Source of the DNA: Natrialba chahannaoensis JCM 10990
Lineage (GTDB): Archaea > Halobacteriota > Halobacteria > Halobacteriales > Natrialbaceae
Reading direction: 5' to 3'
Assembly: GCF_000337135.1 (NCBI RefSeq)
Contig: NZ_AOIN01000008.1
Location: 99,989 to 163,988 of the forward strand
DNA length: 64,000 bases
Within the stretch, counting starts at the first letter, position 1, and every line of letters starts with the position of its first letter. Positions 27,332 through 36,676 of this stretch are shown piece by piece. The notes under the pieces are model-generated. The model was not told where the DNA came from. It saw only the letters and a list, made by a program, of their open reading frames with translations, and did not search any database. The translations under genes and the position numbers were made by a program.

Positions 27332-28426
27332 ATGGACGAACGCATCCGCGAGCACGCGGCGGTACTGGTGGACTGGAGCGCGCGTGTCGAGGCCGGCGAC
27401 AACGTCGTTCTCTCCGTCGGCCCCGACGCCCACGAACTTGCCGTCGCAGTCGCCGAGAAACTCGGCGAGCGTGGCGCAAACCTCCTCGCGACCTACAGCT
27501 CCGGTGAGGTCACACGAGCGTACCTCCGGGCCCACGACGACGAGTTCGACGAGAATCCAAGCCACGAGCGTGCACTCATGGAGGAAACGGACGTCTACCT
27601 CTCGATTCGCGGCGGACGGAACACGAGCGCGACGGCCGACGTACCCGGAGAGACCCGTACTGCACACCGTCAGGCTCGTGACGAGATCCGCGAGGCGCGC
27701 TACGATGCGCGCTGGGTATCGACTGTGCACCCGAACCGCTCGCTCGCCCAGCAGGCTAACATGGCCTACGAGGAGTACCAGGAGTTCGCCTACGACGCGA
27801 TTCTGCGCGATTGGGAGTCGCTGGCCGACGAGATGGCGAACATGAAAGAACTCCTCGACGAGGGCTCCGAGGTCCGACTCGTTTCCGAGGGAACCGACCT
27901 CACGATGAGTATCGAGGACCGAACGGCAGTCAACAGCGCCGCCTCGGTCGCCTACGACTCACACAACCTCCCGAGCGGCGAGGTCTTCACCGCGCCCGCC
28001 GCCACCGAAGGCGAGGTTACCTTCGACGTGCCGATGACGCTCCGCGGGGACGCCGTCCGGAACGTCCGACTCGAGTTCGAGGGCGGCGAGGTCGTCGACT
28101 ACAGCGCCGATCAGGGCGAAGCCGTCATCGACAACATTCTCGATGCAGACGAGGGCGCGCGCCGACTGGGCGAACTGGGGATCGGGATGAACCGCGGCAT
28201 CGACCGCTATACTGACAACATCCTCTTCGACGAGAAGATGGGCGAGACGATCCACCTGGCGCTCGGCCGGGCCTACGACGCCTGCCTGCCAGAAGGCGAG
28301 ACGGGTAACGACTCGGCGGTCCACGTCGACATGATCACCGACGTGAGCGAAGAGTCGCGGCTCGAAATCGACGGTGAGGTCGTCCAGCGAGATGGACAGT
28401 TCCGCTGGAACTGGGACGGCGAGTAG
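27332..28426 (+). CDS. M29 family metalloaminopeptidase (AmpT-like)
   Basis: The protein has 364 residues from MDERIREHAAVLVDWS. The M29 (thermophilic aminopeptidase) features include VLSVGPDAHELAVAVAEKLGERG early, the metal-binding segments LPSGEVFTAPA, GEAVIDNILDADEGARRLGELGIGMN (split into its key residues E, D and the conserved GELGIG), and GETIHLALGRAY. It removes N-terminal amino acids in the cytoplasm. It may be transcribed with the upstream transporter. The 27-codon N-terminal extension lies in the intergenic region and is excluded. Confidence 0.88.
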   Translation: MDERIREHAAVLVDWSARVEAGDNVVLSVGPDAHELAVAVAEKLGERGANLLATYSSGEVTRAYLRAHDDEFDENPSHERALMEETDVYLSIRGGRNTSATADVPGETRTAHRQARDEIREARYDARWVSTVHPNRSLAQQANMAYEEYQEFAYDAILRDWESLADEMANMKELLDEGSEVRLVSEGTDLTMSIEDRTAVNSAASVAYDSHNLPSGEVFTAPAATEGEVTFDVPMTLRGDAVRNVRLEFEGGEVVDYSADQGEAVIDNILDADEGARRLGELGIGMNRGIDRYTDNILFDEKMGETIHLALGRAYDACLPEGETGNDSAVHVDMITDVSEESRLEIDGEVVQRDGQFRWNWDGE

Positions 28427-28873
28427 CGAGTGCGCTCATCGGCTCACTCGGACCCACAGCCATCCTGACACAGGTCACATAGGGCCGGCATAGGACGATT
28501 TCGGTCGACATAACGAGTTCCTAACCGCTCGGAATACCGTTCATAGTAATATGCGCTTCCGTGCTCGGAACGAGTACCGCCTCACCGGTGGCGGCGAGTA
28601 ACCGGTCAGAGAGTGCATCCCGGCGTCCAGTTTCCGTCATGGTTTGGCCGCACTCTCCGTTTCGACAGTTGTCTGCCCGCCCCGCCGGAGGCGGTACGTA
28701 TCCGGCACTTTCAGTTCCTGACACTACCATCAGCACCAGAACAGCAACAACGTGAGCACCAGAACAGCATCAGCAGCAACACTCGATCGGAGAGAGCCAT
28801 ACCGCCCTCGTGAGAAACAGCCACCGATACCCTCTCCACTGTCCCCCGAATACTGACCGACAGACACCAACCT
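28427..28873. other. Intergenic gap with short direct repeat
   Basis: This 447-bp gap contains the direct repeat agcaccagaacagca (copies near 28734 and 28755) and a possible 69-residue minus-strand frame (28521-28730) with a CRNGEC segment. I do not consider that frame supported. Confidence 0.45.
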
Positions 28874-29488
28874 ATGCGCGACCACCTCCGGGCCGGCATC
28901 GCCATCTACAACGACGGCTTCTACCACGCCGCCCACGACGCCTGGGAGGACCACTGGCTCGACCTCGACACCGGCACCGACGACGAGCAACTACTCCACG
29001 GACTCATCCAGGCCACCGCCGCCGTCCACCACGCACACACCCAAAACTGGGAAGGAGCGGTTGGGCTGGCCGAAAGCGCACTCGAGTACCTCGCCGATCT
29101 TCCACCCACATATCGCGACGTTCGACTCTCACCTCTGCGCTCGTTCCTCGCCGCGCTCGCCGCCGATCCCGAACTCGTCGAACGGCGTCCACCCGTCCGC
29201 ATCGAACACGAGGGAGACGTGCCGACACGCGAGGATCTCGGGTTCGACGCGACGGCGATCGCCGCGCTCGTTCTTGCCGACGAACTCGGCTATGAGGGAG
29301 GTCCAATCGAGCAAGCACTCGAGTACGCCGAGCGTGATCTGGCGGCGGGCGAGGACGATAGCACGTTCATTTCGCTGTTGTTCGATTTCGTCCGCGAGGA
29401 TGCTCACCGCGGAATCGTCGCTCAGCGGCTAGCGGGACATGTCGATCGGCGGCAAGCGAAGGAGTCAGATGTGGAAGGGCTGTTCTGA
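28874..29488 (+). CDS. DUF309 family protein
   Basis: The protein has 204 residues. The DUF309 signature YHAAHDAWEDHW is at residues 17-28 with H18, H21 and E25 as likely metal ligands. A second helix pair includes LLHGLIQATAAVHHAHTQNWEGAV, with another His cluster. The family is all-helical, and its biochemical role is not known. A long acidic C-terminal region ends DEDAHRG-like then VEGLF. It is divergent from no nearby partner. Confidence 0.85.
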   Translation: MRDHLRAGIAIYNDGFYHAAHDAWEDHWLDLDTGTDDEQLLHGLIQATAAVHHAHTQNWEGAVGLAESALEYLADLPPTYRDVRLSPLRSFLAALAADPELVERRPPVRIEHEGDVPTREDLGFDATAIAALVLADELGYEGGPIEQALEYAERDLAAGEDDSTFISLLFDFVREDAHRGIVAQRLAGHVDRRQAKESDVEGLF

Positions 29489-29549
29489 GGCGGCACGCGA
29501 AGAGCGGAGAAGAGAGAGCGCCTAGCGACACAACGAACGCGACTCGCGG

Positions 29550-30293
29550 TCAGTCGTGCTGGGCGGAGTTATCCTGCGGTTCGTACCCGAGCGACGCTTT
29601 CGCGCGATCGATCGAGTAGTACTTGCGGTCGTTGTCGGAGATGCCGTAAACGATCTCAAATTCGTAGTCCGCCCGGATGCAGCGGTCGAACAGGTGTGCA
29701 CAGTCACGGTAGGAGAGCCACATCGCCTGCCCGCGTTCGTAGTCGATCGGCGGATGGCCTTTCGTGAGGTTGCCAATGCGGACGCAGGCGACGGAGAGGC
29801 CGTGTTCGTCGTGGTAGTACCGCCCGAGCGATTCGCCGGCCGCCTTGGAGACGCCGTAGAGATTCCCCGGCCGCGGGAGTTCCGTCCCATCGAGTAGGTA
29901 GTCGTCGTGCGCGCGGTACATCTCGGGGGTGCGTTCGTCGGTTTCGTACGCACCGACGGCGTGATTCGAGGAGGCGAAGACGACCTTTTCGACCCCGGCG
30001 TCGACTGCGGCCTCGAAAACCGTCTGCGTGCCGTCGATGTTGTTCGTCAGGACGCTATCCCACGGTGCTTCCGGACGCGGATCGCCCGCGAGGTGGATGA
30101 CCACGTCAATGTCTGCCATCGCCTCGCGGACGGTTTCCTCGTCAGTGATATCCGCGACGACGTATTCGCCCGGATGGTCCTCTGTCATCGGGTCGCGATC
30201 CATCAGCCGCCACTCGTGTTTGTCCGCGAGGTCGGCGAGGATCGCCGTTCCGACGCGCCCCGCAGCCCCGGTAAGCAGGACCGACTGTGCCAT
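29550..30293 (-). CDS. azf: NAD-dependent epimerase/dehydratase, Azf-like glucose-6-phosphate dehydrogenase
   Basis: The protein has 247 residues from MAQSVLLTGAAGRVG. The SDR glycine motif GAAGRVG lies near 9-15. The active-site region is FASSNHAVGAYE (Ser) followed by YGVSKAAGE with the catalytic Tyr and Lys. Haloarchaea use a glucose-6-phosphate dehydrogenase (Azf) of this family in the oxidative pentose phosphate pathway; uronate dehydrogenase is the nearest alternative. The 12 codons before MAQS are excluded by fit to the family. Confidence 0.68.
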   Translation of the reverse strand: MAQSVLLTGAAGRVGTAILADLADKHEWRLMDRDPMTEDHPGEYVVADITDEETVREAMADIDVVIHLAGDPRPEAPWDSVLTNNIDGTQTVFEAAVDAGVEKVVFASSNHAVGAYETDERTPEMYRAHDDYLLDGTELPRPGNLYGVSKAAGESLGRYYHDEHGLSVACVRIGNLTKGHPPIDYERGQAMWLSYRDCAHLFDRCIRADYEFEIVYGISDNDRKYYSIDRAKASLGYEPQDNSAQHD

Positions 30294-30427
30294 TCGTTCG
30301 GTGTGAGGCAAAGCGTCGATAAGAACCATGCGGTTCTAGACCGGGACGTACGTGGTTGTCACACGGCGGTCGATGAGGTGGAACGGCGAACGGAACGGCC
30401 TTCCATCACGCCCGCGAAACCACGACT

Positions 30428-30844
30428 ATGAGCGACAGCGACGAGTCCGAGCCAGGCAACTCGACAACGGCGACAGCATCGACAACCCCGACGACCGCCG
30501 AAACCGCCTGCTTCGAAGCCGGCATCAAATTCGGAACGCTCTACCACCAGTTCGCCGGCACACCCGTCTCACCAGACAGCGCGCCGAGTCTCGCCCACGC
30601 GATGGAAGCATCCATCGAGAACCAGCCCCACTGCGTCGACGTGACTGTCGACGTCCGCACCGACGAACTCGAGTCCGAACTCGCTGCGTCGGCAGCCGAC
30701 TACACCGAGCTGACCGGACGGTTCCTCGAGGTCGAGATCGTCGTCGACTACGAGGGCCACGAGGTCGTCACACAGATGGCGATGGAGGACGGCTACCCGC
30801 TGATGAAGGTGGTTTCCGTGAGTGGCCGCAACGCGGGCGACTGA
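30428..30844 (+). CDS. mptD: Archaeal dihydroneopterin aldolase MptD
   Basis: The protein has 138 residues. After a low-complexity Ser/Thr tail of about 35 residues the conserved block ACFEAGIKFGTLYHQFAGTPV appears, diagnostic of archaeal DHNA (PF04038). The C-terminal YPLMKVVSVS ends the domain. It cleaves 7,8-dihydroneopterin in the tetrahydromethanopterin/folate branch of pterin biosynthesis. It lies near a creatininase-family gene that may be ArfB, which acts on the same GTP-derived pathway. Confidence 0.83.
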   Translation: MSDSDESEPGNSTTATASTTPTTAETACFEAGIKFGTLYHQFAGTPVSPDSAPSLAHAMEASIENQPHCVDVTVDVRTDELESELAASAADYTELTGRFLEVEIVVDYEGHEVVTQMAMEDGYPLMKVVSVSGRNAGD

Positions 30845-31099
30845 GGGATGGTGAGACGGGAGGAGGCGGTGAAGGACGGAGAAATGGAAAGGACGGTGAA
30901 ACGGGAGGAGACAACGAGATTGGAGAGGCAGCAGACGAGGAGAGACGGTGCAAGGGAAGAGACAAACGGACCGCACAGTGTACAGACGACCTTCCTTTCG
31001 AAACCAACGCGCCGTTCGGACAGTACCGATTCGCTCCCGGCCATTTTCACTTTCACTTTCGGGCGACCTTTTAACCTCGGTGACCGTGAACGTGGTGAC

Positions 31100-31576
31100 A
31101 TGAGCCAAGCGACACTCGGCGACGACGAGGAACTCTTCGGCGAAGCGGCCAACGAAATGCGCGAGGATGTCGAATCCTCGCTCGCGGACGCCTGGGACGC
31201 CCTCCCCGACTCAGACGACGTGTGGGAGGTCGACGCAGACAACGTCCTCGGTGTACTCAACGCACTCAACTCCGCGCTCGACGCCGGCGATGCCGAAGAC
31301 CACCTCCGCGACGCCAAGAAGTGGTTCACCATGGGCCAGCGCGCCGACGCCTTCGACGACGCCGAGGACCTCGAAGCAGAGATTGCCGCCCTCGAGGAAA
31401 CCATCGCGGACATCAGCGAGGCCGGCGAGCAGGTCGGTGACCTCACCGCAACGGTTCCAGCGCTTCGCGGGGCACTCGAGGACGCCGGCCCTGATGCAGA
31501 TGACGAAGACGAGGCCGAAGAAGCAGAGACGGCTGATGACAGCGACGAAGACGAAAACGAAAACGACGAAGAATAA
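31100..31576 (+). CDS. DUF5790 family protein
   Basis: The protein has 158 residues from MSQATLGDDEELFG. The family pattern is EAANEMREDVESSLADAWDALPD, then VLGVLNALNSALDAGDAEDHLRDAKKWF (shown by its key residues NAL, DAG, AKKW) and a helical coiled region up to LRGALEDAG. The C-terminus is purely acidic. This haloarchaeal domain has no known function. The 84 codons upstream in frame are non-coding. Confidence 0.82.
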   Translation: MSQATLGDDEELFGEAANEMREDVESSLADAWDALPDSDDVWEVDADNVLGVLNALNSALDAGDAEDHLRDAKKWFTMGQRADAFDDAEDLEAEIAALEETIADISEAGEQVGDLTATVPALRGALEDAGPDADDEDEAEEAETADDSDEDENENDEE

Positions 31577-31667
31577 CGTCGTTTCAGGTCCGTCCGCGAC
31601 ACCGGCTACCGGCTACCGGCTACTAGCTGCGCGCTACCCGCTACCCGCTACCCGCTACAGACGACAA

Positions 31668-32405
31668 CTACCGGCCATCGGGCACCGACACATCCCGCTC
31701 CGCAACCGCATCCAGCAACCGCGCCAGCGACTCGGCCGCCAACTCGAGTAGCTCCTCGCCTCGTGCCTCGTCACCCTCGGTTGGGTCCCCAACAACACCG
31801 TTTTCGCTAAATTGTGCGGAATCGTAGGCTAGATTGACGTAACTCGTCCACTCACCCCAGCCATCGGCAGCGCCGTCGCGCGCTTCTTCGATGCGGGCTT
31901 CGCGGACCAGGTCGGGTTCGATGTGTCGAAGGAGGGCTGTCTCGAGTGGCCCGCCGTGACCCATATCGGCGGAGTGCTCACCGACTGCGTTGAACCAGGT
32001 GAACGGGACAGTGTAGGCGTCGCCGTCGCGCGTGAGGCGCGCACCAACCTCCCGGAGGGCATCGACATTGCCACCGTGACCGTTGACGAGGACGACGCGC
32101 TCGACGCCGTGGTGGGCCAGGCTCTGGACAGCTTCGCGGACGTAGCGCCGGAAAGTGTCCGGCGAGACCCACATCGTGCCGGGGAACTGGCGGTGTTCCT
32201 CGGCGACGCCGATCGGGATCGCTGGCGCTCGGAGTACGTCGCGGTCGACGCGCTTGAGACCGGCGTCTGCGACTGCCTCGGCCGTGAGCACGTCGGTTCC
32301 AAGCGGCGCGTGCGGGCCGTGCTGTTCCGTGCTGCCGACGGGGACGACCGCAAGGTCGGTCTCGAGTTCCCCCACGTCGGTCCAGGTGGCACTGGCGAGG
32401 TCCAT
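31668..32405 (-). CDS. Creatininase family amidohydrolase, possibly ArfB
   Basis: The protein has 245 residues from MDLASATWTDVGEL; MSERRAYAAMDL at 32432 is an alternative start. Metal-binding motifs are GSTEQHGPHAPLGTD near 25-40, FPGTMWVSPDTF, NGHGGN and HGGPLETAL. Creatininase-fold enzymes in archaea include ArfB, a formamide hydrolase for riboflavin and F420 precursors. Which substrate is used here cannot be told from sequence. It is convergent with DUF5790. Confidence 0.82.
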   Translation of the reverse strand: MDLASATWTDVGELETDLAVVPVGSTEQHGPHAPLGTDVLTAEAVADAGLKRVDRDVLRAPAIPIGVAEEHRQFPGTMWVSPDTFRRYVREAVQSLAHHGVERVVLVNGHGGNVDALREVGARLTRDGDAYTVPFTWFNAVGEHSADMGHGGPLETALLRHIEPDLVREARIEEARDGAADGWGEWTSYVNLAYDSAQFSENGVVGDPTEGDEARGEELLELAAESLARLLDAVAERDVSVPDGR

Positions 32406-32563
32406 AGCAGCATAGGCTCGGCGTTCGGACATGAAACCGTCGGTGACTCGTGACTCCCGGTGCGTGACGCGTGACACGCCGTTCGAGAGCCAGAAGGCCA
32501 TCTGTACACCGCCGTGGCGAACGCAAGGTCAACCGGTTTCCGACCAATGGGCGAACGATCACT

Positions 32564-32908
32564 ATGACCGACGATAGCCGCGAACTCGGCGTCGAACTGG
32601 GCGACCTCGGCGACAAACTCGAGTCGGTGTCGTACCCAATCAGTCAGGACGAGTTACTCGAGGAGTATGGCGACACGGAACTCGAGATGAGTGAGGAAAC
32701 GGCGACACTGGCGGAGGTCATTGGACCGCTGAACGAGGAAGAGTACCGAGACTACGGAGAGGTCGAACAGGCGATTATGAACATGGTCGGCGACGCGGCG
32801 ATTGGGCGGAAGAACTACAGCGATCGAACACCGCCCGCGGCGGGCGAGGACAGACAAGACGAGGGCGCGCCGGACCAGGAGGGCCAACGCGAGCAGGAGT
32901 CGTTCTAG
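32564..32908 (+). CDS. DUF5789 family protein
   Basis: The protein has 114 residues from MTDDSRELGVELGDLG. DUF5789 pattern: YPISQDELLEEYGDTELEM, then TLAEVIGPLNEEEYRDYGEVEQAIMNMV (key residues GPL, EEEY, EV). The tail is Asp/Gln-rich. The start was placed at the ATG in the divergent promoter region rather than 31 codons upstream. Haloarchaeal, function unknown. Confidence 0.8.
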   Translation: MTDDSRELGVELGDLGDKLESVSYPISQDELLEEYGDTELEMSEETATLAEVIGPLNEEEYRDYGEVEQAIMNMVGDAAIGRKNYSDRTPPAAGEDRQDEGAPDQEGQREQESF

Positions 32909-32917
32909 GGTAGGAGG

Positions 32918-33559
32918 CTAGCCAAGCACGAACAGCAGTGCAGATCCGAGAGCGATCAGAACCGCCGGGGCGAGCGCCGTGCTGACCGGGACCTCGTGCG
33001 TTTCAGAGACGCCGTACGCGAGGATGTAAACGCTCCAACTTGTCACGAGCAGGAACAGCACCATCGAGACGATGGTGAACTCGAGTTGTGTGGTGGCAGC
33101 GTCGACTTCGGCGGCGAGCCTCGCCGGATCAGAACTCTCGAGCGAGAGGGAACTGAGAGACTGCCAGCCGTACCACATCGACGGTGCGAAGAACACGATC
33201 TCCGGTGCGTAGGCCCAACCGGCGACCGCGAGTGCATCCGTGAACGAGCCGTCGGTCGCGGATCCCCCACTGCCATAGTGCATGACTGCGGCGACGACGA
33301 GCCACGCCACGACGAAGATAACTGCGCTGAAAACGAGACCGATACCGATAATCGACAGCACCTGACGTTCGAGTTGTGCATCGAGTCCCTGGACCTGTGC
33401 GAAAAACGCCCTAATGAAGACGTAGACGCCGGCGAGTTCGAGCACCATGTGACAGACGAAGACGCCCGCGCCGAGAGGGAGGAGATTGGGTCGAGAGCGG
33501 AAGTACGTCGTTGGATCGAACAGCGGGGTTCGGGGCACTATTCCTGGAACTGGTGTCAA
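32918..33559 (-). CDS. YIP1 family membrane protein
   Basis: The protein has 213 residues with about five TM helices. The Yip1 domain is seen as TPLFDPTTYFRSRPNL at the N-terminus, then membrane spans including MVLELAGVYVFIRAFF and GIGLVFSAVIFVVAWL, and AGWAYAPEIVFF in the middle loop. Yip1 proteins in archaea are uncharacterised membrane proteins. It is convergent with DUF5789. Confidence 0.85.
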   Translation of the reverse strand: MTPVPGIVPRTPLFDPTTYFRSRPNLLPLGAGVFVCHMVLELAGVYVFIRAFFAQVQGLDAQLERQVLSIIGIGLVFSAVIFVVAWLVVAAVMHYGSGGSATDGSFTDALAVAGWAYAPEIVFFAPSMWYGWQSLSSLSLESSDPARLAAEVDAATTQLEFTIVSMVLFLLVTSWSVYILAYGVSETHEVPVSTALAPAVLIALGSALLFVLG

Positions 33560-33667
33560 GTTAATAAAATATTACGGGTCGCAGTCGGACGGACTGCCGT
33601 ACATCGTTTCTGGCGTAGCCGCGACCTGTCCTGCGGATACGCCAGCAAATCGTTTCAGCAGACCGTC

Positions 33668-35659
33668 TCAGTCGTCACTGATCTCCGTCCGCGCGTGTCG
33701 GCGCTGGGCGCGTTCGATGAACTCCTGTGGGAGTTCGTCGATTTCGCCGGCCTGGACGCCCCAGAGGTGCGAGTAGAGACCTTCGTTCTGCAGGAGTTTG
33801 TCGTGCGTCCCGCGTTCGACGATTCGGCCGTCCTCGAGGACGAGGATCTGATCCGCATCCTTGATCGTCGAGAGGCGGTGAGCGATGGCGAACGTGGTTC
33901 GGTCCTCGGTCAGGTCGTCGATCGAGCGCTGGATGAGCATCTCAGTCTCCGTGTCGACGTCGCTGGTCGCCTCGTCCAGGATGAGGATGTCAGGATCCTT
34001 GAGGACCGCGCGGGCGATGGCGACGCGCTGGCGCTGGCCGCCGGAGAGTTTGACGCCGCGCTCGCCGACCATCGTGTCGTACCCCTCGGGGAGGTTCTGG
34101 ATGAATTCGTGGGCCTCGGCAGCTTTGGCGGCCTCAACGATCTCTTCGCGGTCCGCGCCAAAGGTGCCGTACGTGATGTTCTCCTCGACGGTGCCGTAGA
34201 AGAGGAACGAGTCTTGGCCGACGTAGCCCATCGACTGGCGAAGACTGGCCAGCGAGACATCGCGGACATCCTGCCCGTCGATGCGGATCGCCCCCTCATT
34301 GACGTCGTAGAGGCGGAGGAGGAGTTTGAGGACGGTCGACTTGCCCGCCCCCGTTGGCCCGACGAGTGCGACCGTCTCGCCGCCGTCGACATCGAAACTG
34401 ATGTCGTCGATGATCAGGTCCGCTTCCGGGGTTCCGTCGCCATCGCTACCGTCAACAGCGTTATCGGAGTCGTGCAGTTCGTCGTCGTACCTAAAACTGA
34501 CGTTGTCGTACTCGACTCGACCGTCTCGGATCTCGATCTCGTTGGCATCCTCGTCGCGTTCGATGCGGCCTCGTTCGTCCATCAGCCCGAAGATACGCTC
34601 GCTCGAGGCCTCCGCGCGCTGGTACATGTTGATGACCTGTCCAAACTGGGCCATCGGCCAGACGAGTTGCTGGGTGTACATGATGAACGCGACGAAGACA
34701 CCGGTCTCGAGAGTTCCCGTGAACGGACCAGGTGCGGTGTCCATGAGCACCCAGTAACCGCCGACCAGGAACGTCAGGACGAAACCGATGCCCGAAATGA
34801 CCTGCAGGCCGGGGAAGAACTTGATCCGCAGCCAGATGGCGTCCCAGTTAGTGTTGTAATACTTCCGCGAAACGTCGTTGACGCGGTCGGACTCATACTC
34901 CTCGGTGTTCGAGGACTTGATCACGTTAATACCACCGAGGTTGTTCTCGAGTCGGGAGTTGACCTTCCCGACCGAAGAGCGAACCGCGGCGTACTTCGGC
35001 TGTATCTTCTGGACGAAAATGTACGTAAAGATAGCGATCAACGGGACAGGCGCGAGCGAAACTAGCGCCAGTTGTGGGTTGAGCCAGAACAGCAGGAAGG
35101 TGATCCCGAACACCATCACGATCAGCCGGGTTGCCGAGTTCATCCCCTCGTTGAGGAAGCGCTCGAGTTGGTTGACGTCGTTCGAGAGCACAGACATCAT
35201 CTCGCCAGTCTGCTTGTTCGAGAAGAACTCCATGTCGAGGCGCTGCATCTTGTCATACGTCGCCGTTCGCACGTCGTGTTGGACATCCTGCGAGAAGGAG
35301 TTGAATCCCCAGTTTCGCAGCCAGTGAAACACCGCCCCGAGGACGAACGATCCCGCGACCACAACGACGACGAACACGAACTGCTCTTCCGGCGACGTCG
35401 GGAGCCACGCCTCCGGCAGAACGGACAGCGGAACCTGCTCGTGGAACGCCTGCTCGCCAAAGATCGAGTCGATCGCAACCGCGAGCAACAGTGCCGGTAA
35501 TAGATCTAACGCACGCGCAAACACGCTCGAGATGAGGCCGATGGTCATCGAAAACCAGTACGGACGTCCGTAATCGAATATGAGCCGGCGCATTGGACTC
35601 TCTGCCTGCTCACGTTGCTCCTCGAACGGATCGTCTTCGTCCCAGTCGACGCCGGCCAT
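33668..35659 (-). CDS. ABC transporter, exporter type (fused TMD and NBD)
   Basis: The protein has 663 residues from MAGVDWDEDD. Six TM helices lie in about 35-340, typical of the MsbA/LmrA-like homodimeric exporters. The NBD has Walker A GPTGAGKST, Q-loop, signature LSGGQRQR and Walker B ILILDEATSDVD, with the H-loop in IAHRLSTI. Substrate could be drugs or lipids. It has no obvious operon partner and is transcribed toward YIP1. Nine residues upstream of MAGV are excluded. Confidence 0.92.
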   Translation of the reverse strand: MAGVDWDEDDPFEEQREQAESPMRRLIFDYGRPYWFSMTIGLISSVFARALDLLPALLLAVAIDSIFGEQAFHEQVPLSVLPEAWLPTSPEEQFVFVVVVVAGSFVLGAVFHWLRNWGFNSFSQDVQHDVRTATYDKMQRLDMEFFSNKQTGEMMSVLSNDVNQLERFLNEGMNSATRLIVMVFGITFLLFWLNPQLALVSLAPVPLIAIFTYIFVQKIQPKYAAVRSSVGKVNSRLENNLGGINVIKSSNTEEYESDRVNDVSRKYYNTNWDAIWLRIKFFPGLQVISGIGFVLTFLVGGYWVLMDTAPGPFTGTLETGVFVAFIMYTQQLVWPMAQFGQVINMYQRAEASSERIFGLMDERGRIERDEDANEIEIRDGRVEYDNVSFRYDDELHDSDNAVDGSDGDGTPEADLIIDDISFDVDGGETVALVGPTGAGKSTVLKLLLRLYDVNEGAIRIDGQDVRDVSLASLRQSMGYVGQDSFLFYGTVEENITYGTFGADREEIVEAAKAAEAHEFIQNLPEGYDTMVGERGVKLSGGQRQRVAIARAVLKDPDILILDEATSDVDTETEMLIQRSIDDLTEDRTTFAIAHRLSTIKDADQILVLEDGRIVERGTHDKLLQNEGLYSHLWGVQAGEIDELPQEFIERAQRRHARTEISDD

Positions 35660-35735
35660 TATACGCACCTGTGGCCTGACTGGCAATAAGAGTTTGCTAC
35701 GAATCGAAACACATCAGACCACATCGGTTCGGAGA

Positions 35736-36227
35736 TCACTCCTCACTGAGTGTAACCTCGTCACCCGGTTCCATCCCAGTCTGGTTCGCGTAGCCCCGTG
35801 GCACTTCGAGAACCCACTCTCCCTGCCCGGTGTACTCGAGTGCCTCGCCATCCTCGCCAGGCTCGGGCGCGCGGGCATGTTCAATCGAAGTGACTTCGCG
35901 ATCAGCGTCGATGAAGATGATATCGATGTCGAAGTCCATGTCCCGCATGACGTAGGTTCGTTCGCCTTCGCTTGCATGGATGAACAGCATTCCCTCGCCG
36001 TCCTCTAGAGAGTCGTGATCGCTCAGGCCTGTGTAGCGCTCCATGGGCGTGTCTGCGAGCTCGACCTCGACGGTCGCTTTGGGCTCGCTGTCCTCATCGA
36101 GCACGTGGAGGGTGCGGGTGTCGTCCGCCCATGGGTCGGCGATCAGGCCAGTTTGGAAGGCCAATACGGTGATGAGCAGGAGTGCAGCAACGGCAAGCAG
36201 ACTTTTCCAGACCCACTCGAGAACCAT
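35736..36227 (-). CDS. DUF192 family protein with N-terminal TM anchor
   Basis: The protein has 163 residues. A TM segment (LLAVAALLLITVLAFQTG) is followed by the DUF192 domain: VEVELADTPMERYTGLSDHDSL, GMLFIHASEGERTYVMRDMDFDIDIIFID (split into MLFI, YVMRDM and DIIFID) and VPRGYANQTGMEPGDEV. The domain is thought to have an extracytoplasmic role. It lies 60 bp from tRNA-Val on the opposite strand. Confidence 0.88.
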   Translation of the reverse strand: MVLEWVWKSLLAVAALLLITVLAFQTGLIADPWADDTRTLHVLDEDSEPKATVEVELADTPMERYTGLSDHDSLEDGEGMLFIHASEGERTYVMRDMDFDIDIIFIDADREVTSIEHARAPEPGEDGEALEYTGQGEWVLEVPRGYANQTGMEPGDEVTLSEE

Positions 36228-36287
36228 ACCTGCGGTGCGACGCGAGAAAGTAAAGGTTATTCGGACGGGGGGTCTTGTTCCGGATAC

Positions 36288-36361
36288 GGGCTCGTGGTCT
36301 AGCTGGTTATGACGCGGCCTTTACAAGGCCGAGGTCGGTGGTTCGAACCCGCCCGAGCCCA
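36288..36361 (+). tRNA. tRNA-Val (TAC)
   Basis: The 74-nt cloverleaf has acceptor pairs GGGCTCG/CGAGCCC, anticodon stem CGGCC/GGCCG and loop TTTACAA giving anticodon TAC. The T-arm is ggttcgaaccc. Its 3' end is duplicated 4.9 kb downstream, marking the tRNA as an integration site. Confidence 0.95.
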
Positions 36362-36650
36362 CTACTCCTCTGCACGTGTTTGATTCGCAGCACGGCAGTC
36401 GATTTTGACACCCTTGCCGTGGGGGTATCGTCGTAGATCCGAACCACGCTGTGCACCCGCCACCTCGCTGTCTAGCACTCATGGCCATGTTCGCACTGAA
36501 GCAACCTAGTTCTTTCTATTAAAATCAAGCACTCTAACATCTAAAGGTCGCAATTCGCAGAGGTGATTTATAGGTACTCCGATCGTTCTATCCAACATAT
36601 CTGACAGCACAAGTAATGACGGAGAGGATGAAAGTGATGAAAAAGAACAA
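36362..36650. other. AT-rich element DNA left of the IS
   Basis: Positions 36567-36650 encode an acidic stretch that continues in frame with 37652 onward across the IS target duplication. This is the upstream fragment of the interrupted gene. No start codon is visible in that frame after a TGA at 36564-36566. The rest of the gap shows no gene. Confidence 0.6.
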
Positions 36651-36676
36651 CGCTCTTGTGTAGCACTTTGTTGATT

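Noticed and set aside
28521-28730. 69-codon minus-strand frame with CRNGEC
   Set aside because: No second metal pair, no homology recognised, weak context.
32996-35065. Long plus-strand open frame (689 codons) antisense to the ABC exporter
   Set aside because: It mirrors the exporter gene in GC-rich DNA; no domain; the exporter motifs on the other strand are complete.
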